Assembly (NCBI RefSeq): GCF_014041935.1
Contig: NZ_CP059491.1
Span: forward strand, 682,001 to 746,000
Direction of reading: 5' to 3'
DNA from: Gordonia jinghuaiqii
Lineage (GTDB): Bacteria; Actinomycetota; Actinomycetes; Mycobacteriales; Mycobacteriaceae
Length of the DNA: 64,000 bases
Below the pieces are notes generated by a model. It saw only the letters and a program-made list of their open reading frames with translations, made no database searches and had not been told where the DNA came from. Positions 27,178 through 36,787 of the stretch are shown piece by piece. The number at the start of each line of letters is the position of its first letter. Within the stretch, counting starts at the first letter, position 1. Both the position numbers and the translations under genes were made by a program.

Positions 27178-27699
27178 TTGAAAATCAAGAAGTTTGCCGC
27201 GCGAAGCGTGCTTCTCATGACCGGAATCGCCGGATGTGTCGCATTCGCCGGATTGTCCGGGGAGGGCGTCGCTGCGGCGTCGGCGCATTGTTCGGTGTCC
27301 AACGGACATCAGGTCGAGCGGGTCGAGGGACGTAGCGGGTGTGGCGCCAAGGCCGGCGCGGGTAGTCGGGCGAGCGCCGACGATTACAGCAACAGCGGTA
27401 CTGCCGTCGCGGTCTCCGACAACGGCGCGAACGCGATGGCGTACAACCTGCAGCCCGGGTCGACGGCACTGGCCGGGGCCAACAGTCGCGGAACGGCGAT
27501 CTCGGTCACGACCGGACCGAGCGCCCTCTCGATCGCACAGGCCCGCCGTGGGGGTACCACGGTGTCGGTCGGTGGCTGGGGCGGACAGGCATACGGCGGC
27601 CCCGACGGCGCCCACTGCAGCGGCGGGTTCGCCGCAGCGTTCGACAGCAGCACCGGCAAGGCATGCCTGCGCTCGGGGAGCATCGATCTGAAGAACTGA
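27178..27699 (+). CDS. Secreted protein of unknown function (DUF6764-like)
   Basis: A 173-residue exported protein. TTG 27178 is the likely start since ATGGAGG lies 10 nt upstream and the sequence opens with a basic KIKKFAAR followed by a hydrophobic core and AAA-type cleavage near residue 38. The mature part is Gly/Ala/Ser-rich with repeated short beta-strand motifs (GTAVAVSDNGANA, GTAISVTTGPSALS, GTTVSVGGWGGQA) suggestive of a small beta-helix or repeat protein, and four cysteines. A terminator follows. Confidence 0.72.
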   Translation: MKIKKFAARSVLLMTGIAGCVAFAGLSGEGVAAASAHCSVSNGHQVERVEGRSGCGAKAGAGSRASADDYSNSGTAVAVSDNGANAMAYNLQPGSTALAGANSRGTAISVTTGPSALSIAQARRGGTTVSVGGWGGQAYGGPDGAHCSGGFAAAFDSSTGKACLRSGSIDLKN

Positions 27700-27737
27700 T
27701 CTGACCGGTCACCTCCACACGCGAGAAGCCCGGAACA

Positions 27738-27770
27738 CGCCCGACGCTCCGTTCACCGGAGGGTCGGGCG
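27738..27770 (+). terminator. Terminator after the secreted protein gene
   Basis: Stem CGCCCGAC-G-CTCCG with loop TTCA and return CGGAG-G-GTCGGGCG, followed by TTGTTTCG. One G-G mismatch in a 14-bp stem. It lies 38 bp after the stop codon, before the polyphosphate kinase start. Confidence 0.8.
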
Positions 27771-27800
27771 TTGTTTCGTGGTTGGCCCTATCGTTGGGTG

Positions 27801-28751
27801 GTGACCGACCTCCACTCCGCAGACGCCCAGATGGGCCCCGACTTCAGTGTGCTCAACGGCCGCGAGGCCCTTCAGCAGCTCGTCGACCTGCATGACACCA
27901 CCCATTTCACGGTGAACGACGACGACGATGACGATCCCGTCCTGCTGACCCTGCCCGAGCGCAACGTCGTCGACACCTGGCGTGAGGACTACCCCTACGA
28001 CGAGCGCATGAGTCGTCGCGAGTACGAGGTGACCAAACGCCGCCTGCAGATCGAGCTCCTCAAGCTGCAGAAGTGGTCCAAGCAGACCGGTCAGCGGCAC
28101 CTGCTGGTGTTCGAGGGGCGTGACGCCGCGGGCAAGGGCGGCACCATCAAGCGGTTCAACGAACACCTCAACCCCCGTGGCGCGCGCACCATCGCGCTGG
28201 AGAAACCCAGCGAGCGCGAGGCCACCGAGTGGTACTTCCAGCGTTACGTCCAGCACCTGCCGGCCGGCGGTGAGATGGTCTTCTTCGATCGGTCCTGGTA
28301 CAACCGCGCGGGCGTCGAACGGGTGATGGGGTTCGTCAGCCCCCAGCAGTACACACAGTTCGTCTCGCAGGTGCCTGCCTTCGAGAAGATGCTCGTCGAC
28401 GACGGCATCAACCTGGTCAAGTTCTGGTTCTCGGTCACCCCGCTCGAACAGCGCACCCGCTTCGCCATCCGGCAGATCGATCCCGTGCGCCAGTGGAAGC
28501 TGTCGCCGATGGACCTTGCGTCGCTGGACAAGTGGGATGCCTACACCGAGGCCAAGGAGGCGATGTTCGCCGCCACCGACACCCAGCACGCGCCGTGGAC
28601 CGTGGTGAAGTCCAACGACAAGAAACGTGCCCGCATCAACGCGATGCGTCATGTGCTGAGCCTGTTCGACTACGACGGCAAGAACGTGGACTTCGTCGGC
28701 ACACCGGACCCGCTGATCGTCGGGCGCGCCGCGGACGTGATCGGGGAGTAA
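27801..28751 (+). CDS. ppk2: Polyphosphate kinase 2 (PPK2)
   Basis: A 316-residue nucleotide kinase that transfers phosphate between polyphosphate and nucleoside (di)phosphates. The Walker A loop is FEGRDAAGKGGTIKRF and Walker B/lid is FFDRSWYNRAGVERVMGF; the lid module QRTRFAIRQIDPVRQWKLSP is present. An acidic run NDDDDDD lies in the N-terminal tail. GTG 27801 is the probable start (GTG 27798 adjacent, ATG 27831 downstream). The one-domain length and sequence fit class I PPK2. Confidence 0.92.
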   Translation: MTDLHSADAQMGPDFSVLNGREALQQLVDLHDTTHFTVNDDDDDDPVLLTLPERNVVDTWREDYPYDERMSRREYEVTKRRLQIELLKLQKWSKQTGQRHLLVFEGRDAAGKGGTIKRFNEHLNPRGARTIALEKPSEREATEWYFQRYVQHLPAGGEMVFFDRSWYNRAGVERVMGFVSPQQYTQFVSQVPAFEKMLVDDGINLVKFWFSVTPLEQRTRFAIRQIDPVRQWKLSPMDLASLDKWDAYTEAKEAMFAATDTQHAPWTVVKSNDKKRARINAMRHVLSLFDYDGKNVDFVGTPDPLIVGRAADVIGE

Positions 28752-28785
28752 CGGCGACGGCTACTTTCGCGGGCTCGGTAGCCTC

Positions 28786-29610
28786 GTGGCTGTGCGTAGC
28801 TTTCTGAGTTTCTTGTTGACGCTCGTCGCGATGGCGGCGACCGTGGTCGCGGTTCCGTCGATCTGGCTGGATCAGCGCATCGTCGACCAGGAGGGATTCG
28901 TCTCCACGGTGGCGCCGATGGCGCAGAACCAGAAGGTCAAGGACTACCTGGCAGACGAGATCGCCGCCCAGGCGACCGCGCGCACCGACCTGCCGATCGC
29001 CGGGGCGCTGGTGCGGCCGCTGGCCGCGCGCTACACCGACACCGAGCAGTTCCGGCTCGACTTCGCCGACGTGGTGGGCCAGCAGCACGAGTGGCTGTTC
29101 ACCGAGCCTGCGCCGGGAGCCGACACCTCCGTCATGCAGCTCGACATCACCGCGATGATCAACCGCGCGCTCAACCTCACCGGCACCGGGAACGAGATCT
29201 CCGGCCCCGTGGTCGTCGAATTGACCAACGGCGCTTCGGGTCTGGAAGCGGGACGCTACGCCGAGGTCGGCAAGCAGATCACGCTCCTCGGTTGGTCGGC
29301 CGCGGCGGTCGCCGTGCTCGCGGCGTTGGTCGCGTTGCTGGTCGCACGACGCCGCGGCACCGTCTTCGCGTGGCTGGGTGTCGGCGTCGTCGCGGCGGGC
29401 GCGTCGACGTGGGCCATCGGAGTGTTCTTCGCCGATCGGGCCAAGCAGGAGGTCGCCGGGGCGGAGCGGTCCGGCCGGGAGGTGGCCGAACTGATCATCG
29501 ACGGCGCCTACGACGACGTCACCAGGGTGGCGCTCATCGTCGGCGGTGTGGGTGTCGCGATGTTCGCGGTGGGTGTCCTGGGCAGGCTGGTCTTCGCGGG
29601 ACGACGCTGA
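28786..29610 (+). CDS. Integral membrane protein of unknown function
   Basis: A 274-residue protein with an N-terminal membrane helix (about 3-24), an extracytoplasmic region of about 130 residues (VDQEGFVSTVAPMAQNQKVK onward) and three C-terminal helices (about 168-190, 195-215, 247-270). This arrangement is common in actinobacterial membrane proteins of unknown role. Start GTG 28786, 34 bp after the ppk2 stop, so co-transcription is likely. Confidence 0.78.
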   Translation: MAVRSFLSFLLTLVAMAATVVAVPSIWLDQRIVDQEGFVSTVAPMAQNQKVKDYLADEIAAQATARTDLPIAGALVRPLAARYTDTEQFRLDFADVVGQQHEWLFTEPAPGADTSVMQLDITAMINRALNLTGTGNEISGPVVVELTNGASGLEAGRYAEVGKQITLLGWSAAAVAVLAALVALLVARRRGTVFAWLGVGVVAAGASTWAIGVFFADRAKQEVAGAERSGREVAELIIDGAYDDVTRVALIVGGVGVAMFAVGVLGRLVFAGRR

Positions 29611-29745
29611 GCCAACCGTCGGCTCGGGCGTTCAAAGTGGTACGAACGTCCAATGCGGTCCGGTCCGCAGGTCTGCGCCGCGTTCGGCTGGTGCCCGTGT
29701 CAGACTGGCGCGCAGTCCGATTCGCGAACTCGACGAAGGAACCCC

Positions 29746-30843
29746 ATGCCCTCCTCTGACCCTGCCTCTCACCACTTCCAGCTGGGGCTGTTCTCCTCGA
29801 ACTGCTCCGGCGGTCTGGCCGTGACCAAGGTTCCCGAACGATGGTCGGGATCCTGGGAGGACAATCTGCGTCTGGCGAGCATCGCCGACGAGGTGGGCAT
29901 CGACTTCATGCTGCCGATCGCACGCTGGATCGGGTACGGCGGCGAGACCAACTTCCACGAGGGCGTACTCGAACCGATCCCGTGGGCGACGGCCATTCTC
30001 GCCAAGACCGACCGGCTTCGGGCGTTCGCCACCGTCCACACCGCGTTCAACCATCCGGTGGTGACCGCCAAGCAGATCGCGACCATGGATCAGGTGGCGC
30101 CCGGCCGCGCGGGGCTGAACGTCGTGGCGGGCTGGAACCAACCGGAGTACGTGGCCATGGGTTCGGAGCTGCCCACCGACCACGACGCGCGCTACGAGAT
30201 GGCCCAGGAATGGTTCGACATCATCACCGACCTGTGGACGCGGGAGGGTCGCTGGGACCACGACGGCAAGTTCTGGACGCTGCACGGTCTGGAGGGAGCT
30301 CCCAAGCCCGCGGGCGGTCGTGTCCCCGTCCTCAACGCCGGGTCCAGTGCGCAGGGCAAGGCATTCGCGGCCCGCAACGCCGACGTCGTCTTCACCATCG
30401 TGGGCAGCCCGGAAGAGGGGGCCGACGTCGTGACCTCGATCCGGGCTCAGTCGGCGGCGCTGGGGCGCAGCGCGGGCGTCGTCTCGCCGACACACGTGGT
30501 GTGCAGGCCGACCCGCAGCGAGGCGCAGGAGTACCTGCACTACTACGCCGAGGAGAACGCCGACTGGGAGGCCGTGGACAACCTGATGACCTTGCAGGGC
30601 ATGCATGCTCAGTCGTTCACCAAGGAGATGCTGGCGACGTTCCGCGGTCGCTTCGCCGCCGGCCACGGCACCTGCCCGATGATCGGCACCCCCGACGATG
30701 TCGCCGACGAGATCGTCAAGTTCGCCGCCGCCGGATTCGACGGCATCACGATGGCCTTCGTCGACTACGCCGGTGAACTCGAGTACTTTGCCGCCGAGGT
30801 CATGCCGCGACTCGCCGCCCGCGGCATCCGTGCACAGGTCTGA
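29746..30843 (+). CDS. LLM-class flavin-dependent monooxygenase (F420 or FMN)
   Basis: A 365-residue luciferase-like TIM-barrel oxidoreductase. It starts at ATG 29746, with GAAGGA 7 nt upstream. Motifs include GLFSSNCSGGLAVTKVPERW, ARWIGYGGETNFHEG, the RAGLNVVAGWNQPEYVAMG substrate/flavin region and VPVLNAGSSAQGKAFAARN. This subgroup resembles the alkanesulfonate/pyrimidine monooxygenase (SsuD/RutA-like) type. The substrate cannot be told. A convergent hairpin separates it from the next operon. Confidence 0.88.
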   Translation: MPSSDPASHHFQLGLFSSNCSGGLAVTKVPERWSGSWEDNLRLASIADEVGIDFMLPIARWIGYGGETNFHEGVLEPIPWATAILAKTDRLRAFATVHTAFNHPVVTAKQIATMDQVAPGRAGLNVVAGWNQPEYVAMGSELPTDHDARYEMAQEWFDIITDLWTREGRWDHDGKFWTLHGLEGAPKPAGGRVPVLNAGSSAQGKAFAARNADVVFTIVGSPEEGADVVTSIRAQSAALGRSAGVVSPTHVVCRPTRSEAQEYLHYYAEENADWEAVDNLMTLQGMHAQSFTKEMLATFRGRFAAGHGTCPMIGTPDDVADEIVKFAAAGFDGITMAFVDYAGELEYFAAEVMPRLAARGIRAQV

Positions 30844-30853
30844 CTTCTGAAGT

Positions 30854-30901
30854 CAGAGTGAGGGATGTGCATCGGTTTGGCGATACGCATCCCTCACTCT
30901 G
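30854..30901. terminator. Bidirectional hairpin between convergent genes
   Basis: Inverted repeat AGAGTGAGGGATGTGCATCG / CGATACGCATCCCTCACTCT with a short loop; 18 of 20 positions are complementary and the other two form G-U pairs in RNA. It lies between the stop of the LLM monooxygenase and the stop of the ThDP enzyme, and can end both transcripts. Confidence 0.75.
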
Positions 30902-30917
30902 CCTGCTTCCTGAAGGA

Positions 30918-32615
30918 TCAGTGCCCGGCGAATGCCTCGGCCAGCCACCATGCGCCACCGTCGTCGGTGATCTTGGCGTCGATGACCAGGGGACCGGAAG
31001 GCTCTGGCGACGAGAGTGTCTCGACCCAGCGTCGGACCGCGTCCAGGTCGTCGAGGCCGGTGACCGTGACGCCGGTGGCGCCGTGACCGCGGGCGATGGC
31101 GGCGATGTCGACCTCCGGGAAGGTCACGGTGGTCATGTCGGCGTTCCCGAAGTGGTGGACCTCCGCGCCGTAGGCGGAGTCGTTGTAGACGACGACGACC
31201 AGCGGGAGGGCCAGGCGGACGGCGGTCTCCAATTCGGCTATGGCCATGAGGAATCCGCCGTCTCCTGTGCCGAGAACCGGGATGCGCGACGGTTGTGCGA
31301 AGGCCGCGCCGATCGCGGTGCCAAGGCCCAGGCCGATCGACTGGAATGCCTGGGTGAAACAGAAACCGAATTCGTCGGGGACCGAGAGATGCGTCGACGG
31401 ATAGCCCATGAAGTTGCCCGAGTCGATCGACACGATGCGGTCGGCGGGCAGGATCTCGTCGAGCGCGATCGTCAGCGCGCGCGGATCGACCCGACCGGTA
31501 TCCGGCTCGGCGGTGACCGGAACATCCTGCCAGCGAGCCGAAGTCGCGATCCGCTCGGCAACCGCCGGGGTCCGGTACCCGGTCGGCGGGCTGTCCTGAG
31601 CGAGCAGTGCGAGGACGTCGGCCGCCGTGGACGCGCAGTCGCCGATCACGCCGAGGTCGACACCGCGGTGCGCGCCGATGGCATCGACGTCGACGTCGAC
31701 CTGGGCGACCACGGTCCCGTCGCCGATGAGGCGTCCGTGCCGCATCGTCCACATGTTCAGTGCGCAACCCCAGCCGACGATGAGGTCGGCGTCGCTGATG
31801 AGTTCGGCGGTGGTGGGCGAGGAGAAACCACCGGAGATGCCCAGCGAGAACGGGTTTCCGGCGAACAGGCCGTTGGCCACCGCCGATGTCGCGACCAGCG
31901 CCCCCGCCGCCTCGGCGAGTGCCGCGATCTCGGGACCCGCACCCCGGCCGCCTCGGCCGGCGACGAAGACCGGACGCGCGGAGGTGCGGATCGCGTCCGC
32001 GAGCCGGGCGGCCGACGCGGCGTCGGGCCTGAAGTGTGGTGTTTCGACGGCGATCGCGATCGGGCCGGCCACCTCCGCGGGAGCGGCCGCGACGTCGATC
32101 GCGACGTTGAGCACGACGGTGCGTCGTTGCGTCACCGCGGTGCGGAAGGCCCGGGTGACGTCGGCGACCACGGTGCCCGGGCCATGGACTCGTTCGCTCA
32201 CCGCACCGACACTCGTTGCCAGGGCGGACTGGTCGATCCGGAAGTTCGACCGCAACGCCGCCGCCGGTGCGTCGGCGGTGAGCACGATCATCGGCGTTCG
32301 GCTCTTGGCCGCCTCGCCGATGCCGGTGACCGCGTTGGTCAGCCCGCAGCCCTGATGGACCGACAGCACGCCGACCCGCCCCGACATGCGCGAGTACGCG
32401 TCGGCCATGCTCGCCGCGCCGCCTTCGTGCCGGGCGGCGGTGAACGGCACGCCGCCGGCGCGCAGCGCGTTGGTCATCACGAAGTTGCCGCTGCCCACGA
32501 CCCCGAAAACATGTCCGACGCCGAGGTCGGCGAGCACGCGCCCCACCACATCGGCGACCGTGGGGCCGTAGGCGTCCGACGAGGTGGTGGAATCGTGTGC
32601 GGCGGTGGCCGTCAC
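30918..32615 (-). CDS. Thiamine-pyrophosphate enzyme (acetolactate-synthase/benzoylformate-decarboxylase-like)
   Basis: A 565-residue ThDP-dependent enzyme with the usual three domains. The N-terminal Pyr domain has GHVFGVVGSGNFVMTNALR and the catalytic Glu region ARHEGGAASMADAYSRMSG. The PP domain has GTGDGGFLMAIAELETAVR then VVYNDSAYG (GDG-N motif for Mg-ThDP). GTG 32615 overlaps the stop of the upstream cyclase-family gene by 4 bp (GTGA), which fixed the start; earlier in-frame codons fall inside that gene. It could act on a 2-oxo acid. The cyclase partner suggests a shared pathway. Confidence 0.85.
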   Translation of the reverse strand: MTATAAHDSTTSSDAYGPTVADVVGRVLADLGVGHVFGVVGSGNFVMTNALRAGGVPFTAARHEGGAASMADAYSRMSGRVGVLSVHQGCGLTNAVTGIGEAAKSRTPMIVLTADAPAAALRSNFRIDQSALATSVGAVSERVHGPGTVVADVTRAFRTAVTQRRTVVLNVAIDVAAAPAEVAGPIAIAVETPHFRPDAASAARLADAIRTSARPVFVAGRGGRGAGPEIAALAEAAGALVATSAVANGLFAGNPFSLGISGGFSSPTTAELISDADLIVGWGCALNMWTMRHGRLIGDGTVVAQVDVDVDAIGAHRGVDLGVIGDCASTAADVLALLAQDSPPTGYRTPAVAERIATSARWQDVPVTAEPDTGRVDPRALTIALDEILPADRIVSIDSGNFMGYPSTHLSVPDEFGFCFTQAFQSIGLGLGTAIGAAFAQPSRIPVLGTGDGGFLMAIAELETAVRLALPLVVVVYNDSAYGAEVHHFGNADMTTVTFPEVDIAAIARGHGATGVTVTGLDDLDAVRRWVETLSSPEPSGPLVIDAKITDDGGAWWLAEAFAGH

Positions 32616-33400
32616 GCCACTGTGTCCTCGACGATCGCGAGAACCCGTGCGGGGCTTCCGGTTCCGCCGACGATGGGAAGAGGGCTGACGACGACGACCG
32701 CGCCGGTCGGCGGCAGGGAGCCGAGATTGCGCAGGGAGGTCAGGCCGTATTTGTCGTTGCCGAGGAAGAAGTAGTGCACCGGGAAGGCGGGATCGAAACC
32801 GCCTGCGAGGCCGGCGTCGACACCGACGGTCTCCACGCCGAGGCCCGCGATCTGACGCTCGGTGGCCAGCCACTGCGCGCATTCGACCGACACCCCGGGG
32901 GTGTGCGAGCCGGTGTCGTCGGCGTTGAGGAACTCCGCTTCGGATCCGCCCCGCACCTCCCAGCCCGTGCGCAGCAGTAGCCAGGCGCCTGCGGCCAGAG
33001 TGCCGTGTTCGGCCTCCCAGGACTCGATGTCGGCGACGGCGAGGAGGTAGTCGGGGTCGTCGGCCACCGCGGCGGTCAGGTCGAGAACCGCGGCGGGCCC
33101 GATGAGGCGCTGCACCGGGATCTGCGAGACGTCGTCGCCGTCGCGTCCGCTGATCCAGTGGATGGGTGCGTCGACATGGGTGCCGATGTGCTCACCGGTG
33201 TGAATGTTGTTGTGCCGCCAGTAAGGTCCCGGCTCGTTGTAGGCGCTGACCTCTTCGAGGCTGAAGTCGATCAGGTTCGCGAACGGGGCGGGCAACCGCA
33301 GTGCCGGTGTCGAGCTGCTCAACGGGGTGGTCAGGTCGATCACGCGGAGCGAACCGTCGGCGAGCCCGTCGACGAAGCCGGACAGGGGAGTGGCGGTCAT
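32612..33400 (-). CDS. Cyclase family protein (kynurenine formamidase-like metal hydrolase)
   Basis: A 262-residue cyclase/KynB-like hydrolase. The metal-binding signature HTGEHIGTHVDAPIHWISG contains the conserved H-x-G-x-H-x-D core of the family. It begins with the typical LRVIDLTTPLSSSTPA. ATG 33400 has AAGGA 8 nt upstream. It is the first gene of a two-gene operon with the ThDP enzyme. Members hydrolyse N-formylkynurenine, isatin or related amides; the substrate here is not evident. Confidence 0.86.
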   Translation of the reverse strand: MTATPLSGFVDGLADGSLRVIDLTTPLSSSTPALRLPAPFANLIDFSLEEVSAYNEPGPYWRHNNIHTGEHIGTHVDAPIHWISGRDGDDVSQIPVQRLIGPAAVLDLTAAVADDPDYLLAVADIESWEAEHGTLAAGAWLLLRTGWEVRGGSEAEFLNADDTGSHTPGVSVECAQWLATERQIAGLGVETVGVDAGLAGGFDPAFPVHYFFLGNDKYGLTSLRNLGSLPPTGAVVVVSPLPIVGGTGSPARVLAIVEDTVA

Positions 33401-33563
33401 GGCGAAGTCCTTTCGGCGGAATCCCTTACGGGGTTCCGCTGATGATGCCAGGCCGACGGCCGGCCCGCGCACTCGTATCGGCCTTGCGCGTTGGGCCGTA
33501 CCATCTTTCTGCCCGTTGAGCCGGTGACGAGCGCAGCGACGAGCCGCGCCGAGACGACCGCGC

Positions 33564-33598
33564 CGAGACGAGTGGGGCGAGACGAGTGGGGCGAGACG
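33564..33598. repeat. Short tandem repeat, 14-bp unit
   Basis: Two and a half copies of CGAGACGAGTGGGG in the spacer between the TerD-like gene's stop and the cyclase operon. Preceded by a degenerate CGCCGAGACG repeat. No function seen. Confidence 0.7.
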
Positions 33599-33599
33599 T

Positions 33600-34310
33600 C
33601 TACTTGCGTGCGCCCCGCCAGTTCATGCCCCAGCCGTACGCCTCGTCGACCTTGTCCTGGGCGCCGCGGATGTAGCGCACCTCGCGGTTGACGACGAGCT
33701 CGCCGCCACGGTTCTCCAACAGTGCGATCGCGCACGAGATGGCGGACTGGTCGGCCTCGTCGAGGCGGACCTCGATCTCCGGTCCGCTCGCGGGGAACAA
33801 GGTGACCACGCCGTTGGCGGTCGCCCAGTTGGGGGTGCCCTCGTAGATGTAGGCGAAGATCAGGATGCGCCGGATCTGGTTGGTGGCGGAGAGGTCGATG
33901 AACATGTTCTCGCCGCCCTTGCCGGAGCGGTCGTCACCGTCGAGGTAGATGATCGGCTTGCCCTGGCGCGGTGCCTGGAACGAGTTGCCCAGGGCCTGGA
34001 CGATGCCCTTGCTGCCGTCGGTGAACTCCCACATCGCCGCGAGGTCGAGGTCGATGCCCTTGGCCTTGCGGAACAATCCGCCGCCACTGGAGTTCGTCGT
34101 CCAGTTCAGGTTGACGCGCACCTGGCCGGTGGTCGCGCCCTGTTTGCTCAGCGAGATGCTCGGCGCCGACTTGGTCAGCGTGATCTTCGACAGCGAGATC
34201 GGCTGGGCGGGCGGCTGCTGACTCTGACTCGGCGCCGGCGGTGCCGAAGGGGGCTGGGCGGGCGGCTGCGGCGGCTGCGCCTTCGGTCGCTTGGTGTAGT
34301 CGATCCCCAT
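33600..34310 (-). CDS. TerD family protein (stress/tellurium resistance-like)
   Basis: A 236-residue protein. A proline/glutamine-rich N-terminal linker (about 8-38) precedes a TerD domain with the ISLSK repeats (SLSKITLTKSAPSISLSKQG), NLNWTTN and the calcium-binding YLDGDDRSGKGGENMFID loop. The C-terminal Arg/Gly stretch ends WGMNWRGARK. TerD proteins are cytoplasmic calcium-binding stress proteins often linked to membrane stress or phage resistance. No other ter gene is adjacent. Confidence 0.92.
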   Translation of the reverse strand: MGIDYTKRPKAQPPQPPAQPPSAPPAPSQSQQPPAQPISLSKITLTKSAPSISLSKQGATTGQVRVNLNWTTNSSGGGLFRKAKGIDLDLAAMWEFTDGSKGIVQALGNSFQAPRQGKPIIYLDGDDRSGKGGENMFIDLSATNQIRRILIFAYIYEGTPNWATANGVVTLFPASGPEIEVRLDEADQSAISCAIALLENRGGELVVNREVRYIRGAQDKVDEAYGWGMNWRGARK

Positions 34311-34594
34311 TGTGGTTCCTCATCTCGTCGTTGTGACATCGTCGTCGGTCACGTGATCTCCCGCTCCAGGGTAGTGGAACGGAGTTGGCCGGCGGCCTCG
34401 CTCGCTTCCGCCCGGGTGTGGGCCTGCGGGCCCGCACCCGGGCGGCGCGGTGCGACTCGGCCGGCGCGACGGCCTCACATGCAGCTCGGCGAGGCCGGTC
34501 CCTGCCGACGATCTGGTGGTTCGTTCACCCGCGTGCCCGGTGCGTTCGACGCGATCCGCTCGCCGCCTCGGCACCGGTGGGTGTTCGATCGGTA

Positions 34595-36655
34595 TCAGGA
34601 CTCGGGAGACAGTGTCCGCCAAAGGAATTCATAGGCGAGCGCGGACTTGAACGCGGCCTGCTTGTTGTCGGCGGCCCCGCCGTGACCACCTTCGATGTTC
34701 TCGTAGTATCGGACGTCGTGACCGGTTTCCTCCAGCCGCGCAACGAGTTTGCGCGCATGGCCCGGGTGGACACGGTCGTCCCGGGTGGACGTGGTGACCA
34801 GGATGGGCGGGTACGTCGCGTCGGCGTCGATGTTCTGGTACGGCGAGAACGGCTTCATGAACTCCCACTGCTCGGGGTCGTCGGGGTCGCCGTACTCGGC
34901 AACCCACGACGCCCCGGCCAGCAACAGGTGGTAACGCTTCATGTCGATGAGCGGAACCTGGCACACCAAGGCGCCGAACAACTCCGGGTACCTGGTGAGC
35001 ATCACACCCATGAGCAGGCCGCCGTTGGAACCGCCCTGCGCGCCGAGCTGTGCCGGCGTCGTCAGTCCGGCGTCGACGAGTGCGCGCGCCACGGCGGCGA
35101 AATCCTCGTACACCTTGTGCCGGCCCGACTTCTGCGCCTGGGTGTGCCACGACGGTCCGTACTCGCCGCCACCGCGGATGTTCGCGATGACATAGATGCC
35201 GCCGCGCTCGATCCAGCTCTGCCCGGCGACGGCGACATAGCCCGGTGTCAGGGCGTTCTCGAAGCCGCCGTACCCGTAGAGCAGGGTCGGGCCGGTGGTC
35301 ACGTCCCGGCGTCGGACCACGAAGTACGGCACCGCGGTGCCGTCGTCGGAGGTGGCGAAGAACTGTTCGGCCACCACGGAGTCGGAATCGAAGAACGCGG
35401 GGCTTCGCTTGATGACCTCGGGGGCGCTGCCGCTGGTGCCGTGCAGCAGGCTCGGGGGATCGGTGAACGACGAGGCCGACCAGAACACCTCGTCGCTCTC
35501 GTCGGCGTCGGTGTCGAGAACGGAGACGGTGGCGAGGTCGGGGAGGCCGGGCATGTCGACTTCCCGCCACGTCCCGAGCTCGCGGACCTCGACCCTGGTG
35601 TGCACGTCGTGCAACGTCACGATGATGAGATGTGAACGCGTGTAGGCATAGTCGACGAGACTCGTGTGCGGGTCGGGTGTGAAGAGCACGGCCGCGTCGC
35701 GGTTGCCCGACCGGTACGACTCGTAGTCGAAGGCCAGGAGGGTTCCCGGCGCGTGGGTGGTGCCGTCGACCGCCCACTCCGAGCGGGTCATCACCAGCAA
35801 CCAGTTCATCCGCACATGTGCGTGCGCATCGGTGGGGACGTCGAGGAGCTCGGGTACCCCGTCGCGCAGTTCGTAGGTCAGCGAGTTGAAGAAGTCGGTG
35901 GAACGGCTGACGAAGTCGCGTTCGAATCCCGGTGTGCTGTCGTGGTAGGCGCCCACCGACACGTCGCTCTTCTCGCCGGCGAAGACGGTGACGGCGTCGT
36001 CGAGCGAGGTGCCGCGTGTCCAGCGCTTGACCACGCGCGGATACCCGGAATCGGTCAGCGAGCCGATGCCGTCCGGCTGTTCACCGAAATCGGTTCCGAC
36101 GAAGACGGTGTCCCGGTCGATCCAGCCGACACTCGACTTGTTCTCCGGCAGCACGAACCCGTCGGTGACCCAGGTGCGGGACGGGATGTCGAACTCGCGG
36201 ACCACGCTGGCGTCGGCGCCGCCGCGGGACAACGAGATGAGTGCGCGCTCCCACTCCGGACGCAGCACGGTCGCGCCCGCCCAGACCCAGTTCTCGTCCT
36301 CGTCGCGGGCGAGCTGATCGACATCGATGATGACGTCCCACTCGGGCGCGTCGGTCACATACGACTCGAGTGTCGTACGGCGCCAGAGCCCGCGCGGGTT
36401 GGCCGCATCGCGCCAGAAGTTGTAGAGGTACTCGCCGCGGCGCCTGGCGTAGGGGATGCGGTCGTCGGTGTCGAGCGTGGCAAGGGTCGCGGCCTCGAGT
36501 TCCCGGAACCGATCCGATGACGTCAGTGCTTCGACGGTCGGTTCGTTGTGCGCCCGGACCCACGCCAGCGCCTCCTCGCCGGTGACGTCTTCGAGCCACA
36601 GGTAGGGATCGTCGGTGGAGACGTCGGGAGCACTGGCATCGTCGCGCGCGGTCAT
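34595..36655 (-). CDS. Prolyl oligopeptidase family serine peptidase (S9A)
   Basis: A 686-residue cytoplasmic peptidase with an N-terminal beta-propeller and C-terminal alpha/beta hydrolase domain. The nucleophile serine is in AQGGSNGGLLMG, the His in the ENIEGGHGGAAD loop near the C-terminus, and the Asp in TSTRDDRVHPGH. It begins DDPYLWLEDVTGEEALAWVR as in the S9A family. ATG 36655 is the start; earlier in-frame reading is low-quality. It cleaves peptides after proline or similar residues. It stands alone, divergent from the serine hydrolase lipoprotein. Confidence 0.92.
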   Translation of the reverse strand: MTARDDASAPDVSTDDPYLWLEDVTGEEALAWVRAHNEPTVEALTSSDRFRELEAATLATLDTDDRIPYARRRGEYLYNFWRDAANPRGLWRRTTLESYVTDAPEWDVIIDVDQLARDEDENWVWAGATVLRPEWERALISLSRGGADASVVREFDIPSRTWVTDGFVLPENKSSVGWIDRDTVFVGTDFGEQPDGIGSLTDSGYPRVVKRWTRGTSLDDAVTVFAGEKSDVSVGAYHDSTPGFERDFVSRSTDFFNSLTYELRDGVPELLDVPTDAHAHVRMNWLLVMTRSEWAVDGTTHAPGTLLAFDYESYRSGNRDAAVLFTPDPHTSLVDYAYTRSHLIIVTLHDVHTRVEVRELGTWREVDMPGLPDLATVSVLDTDADESDEVFWSASSFTDPPSLLHGTSGSAPEVIKRSPAFFDSDSVVAEQFFATSDDGTAVPYFVVRRRDVTTGPTLLYGYGGFENALTPGYVAVAGQSWIERGGIYVIANIRGGGEYGPSWHTQAQKSGRHKVYEDFAAVARALVDAGLTTPAQLGAQGGSNGGLLMGVMLTRYPELFGALVCQVPLIDMKRYHLLLAGASWVAEYGDPDDPEQWEFMKPFSPYQNIDADATYPPILVTTSTRDDRVHPGHARKLVARLEETGHDVRYYENIEGGHGGAADNKQAAFKSALAYEFLWRTLSPES

Positions 36656-36787
36656 GGCGTCCAATTTACGCGGGCACATCGGACACGGCCGTTGGTGCCT
36701 TCGCGTAAACCGAGTGTGAACTGCGCGAATCGCCGATATACGGTCCGATCGGCGGGTAGTGTGACCCAGCGACTCGAGGAGATCCCC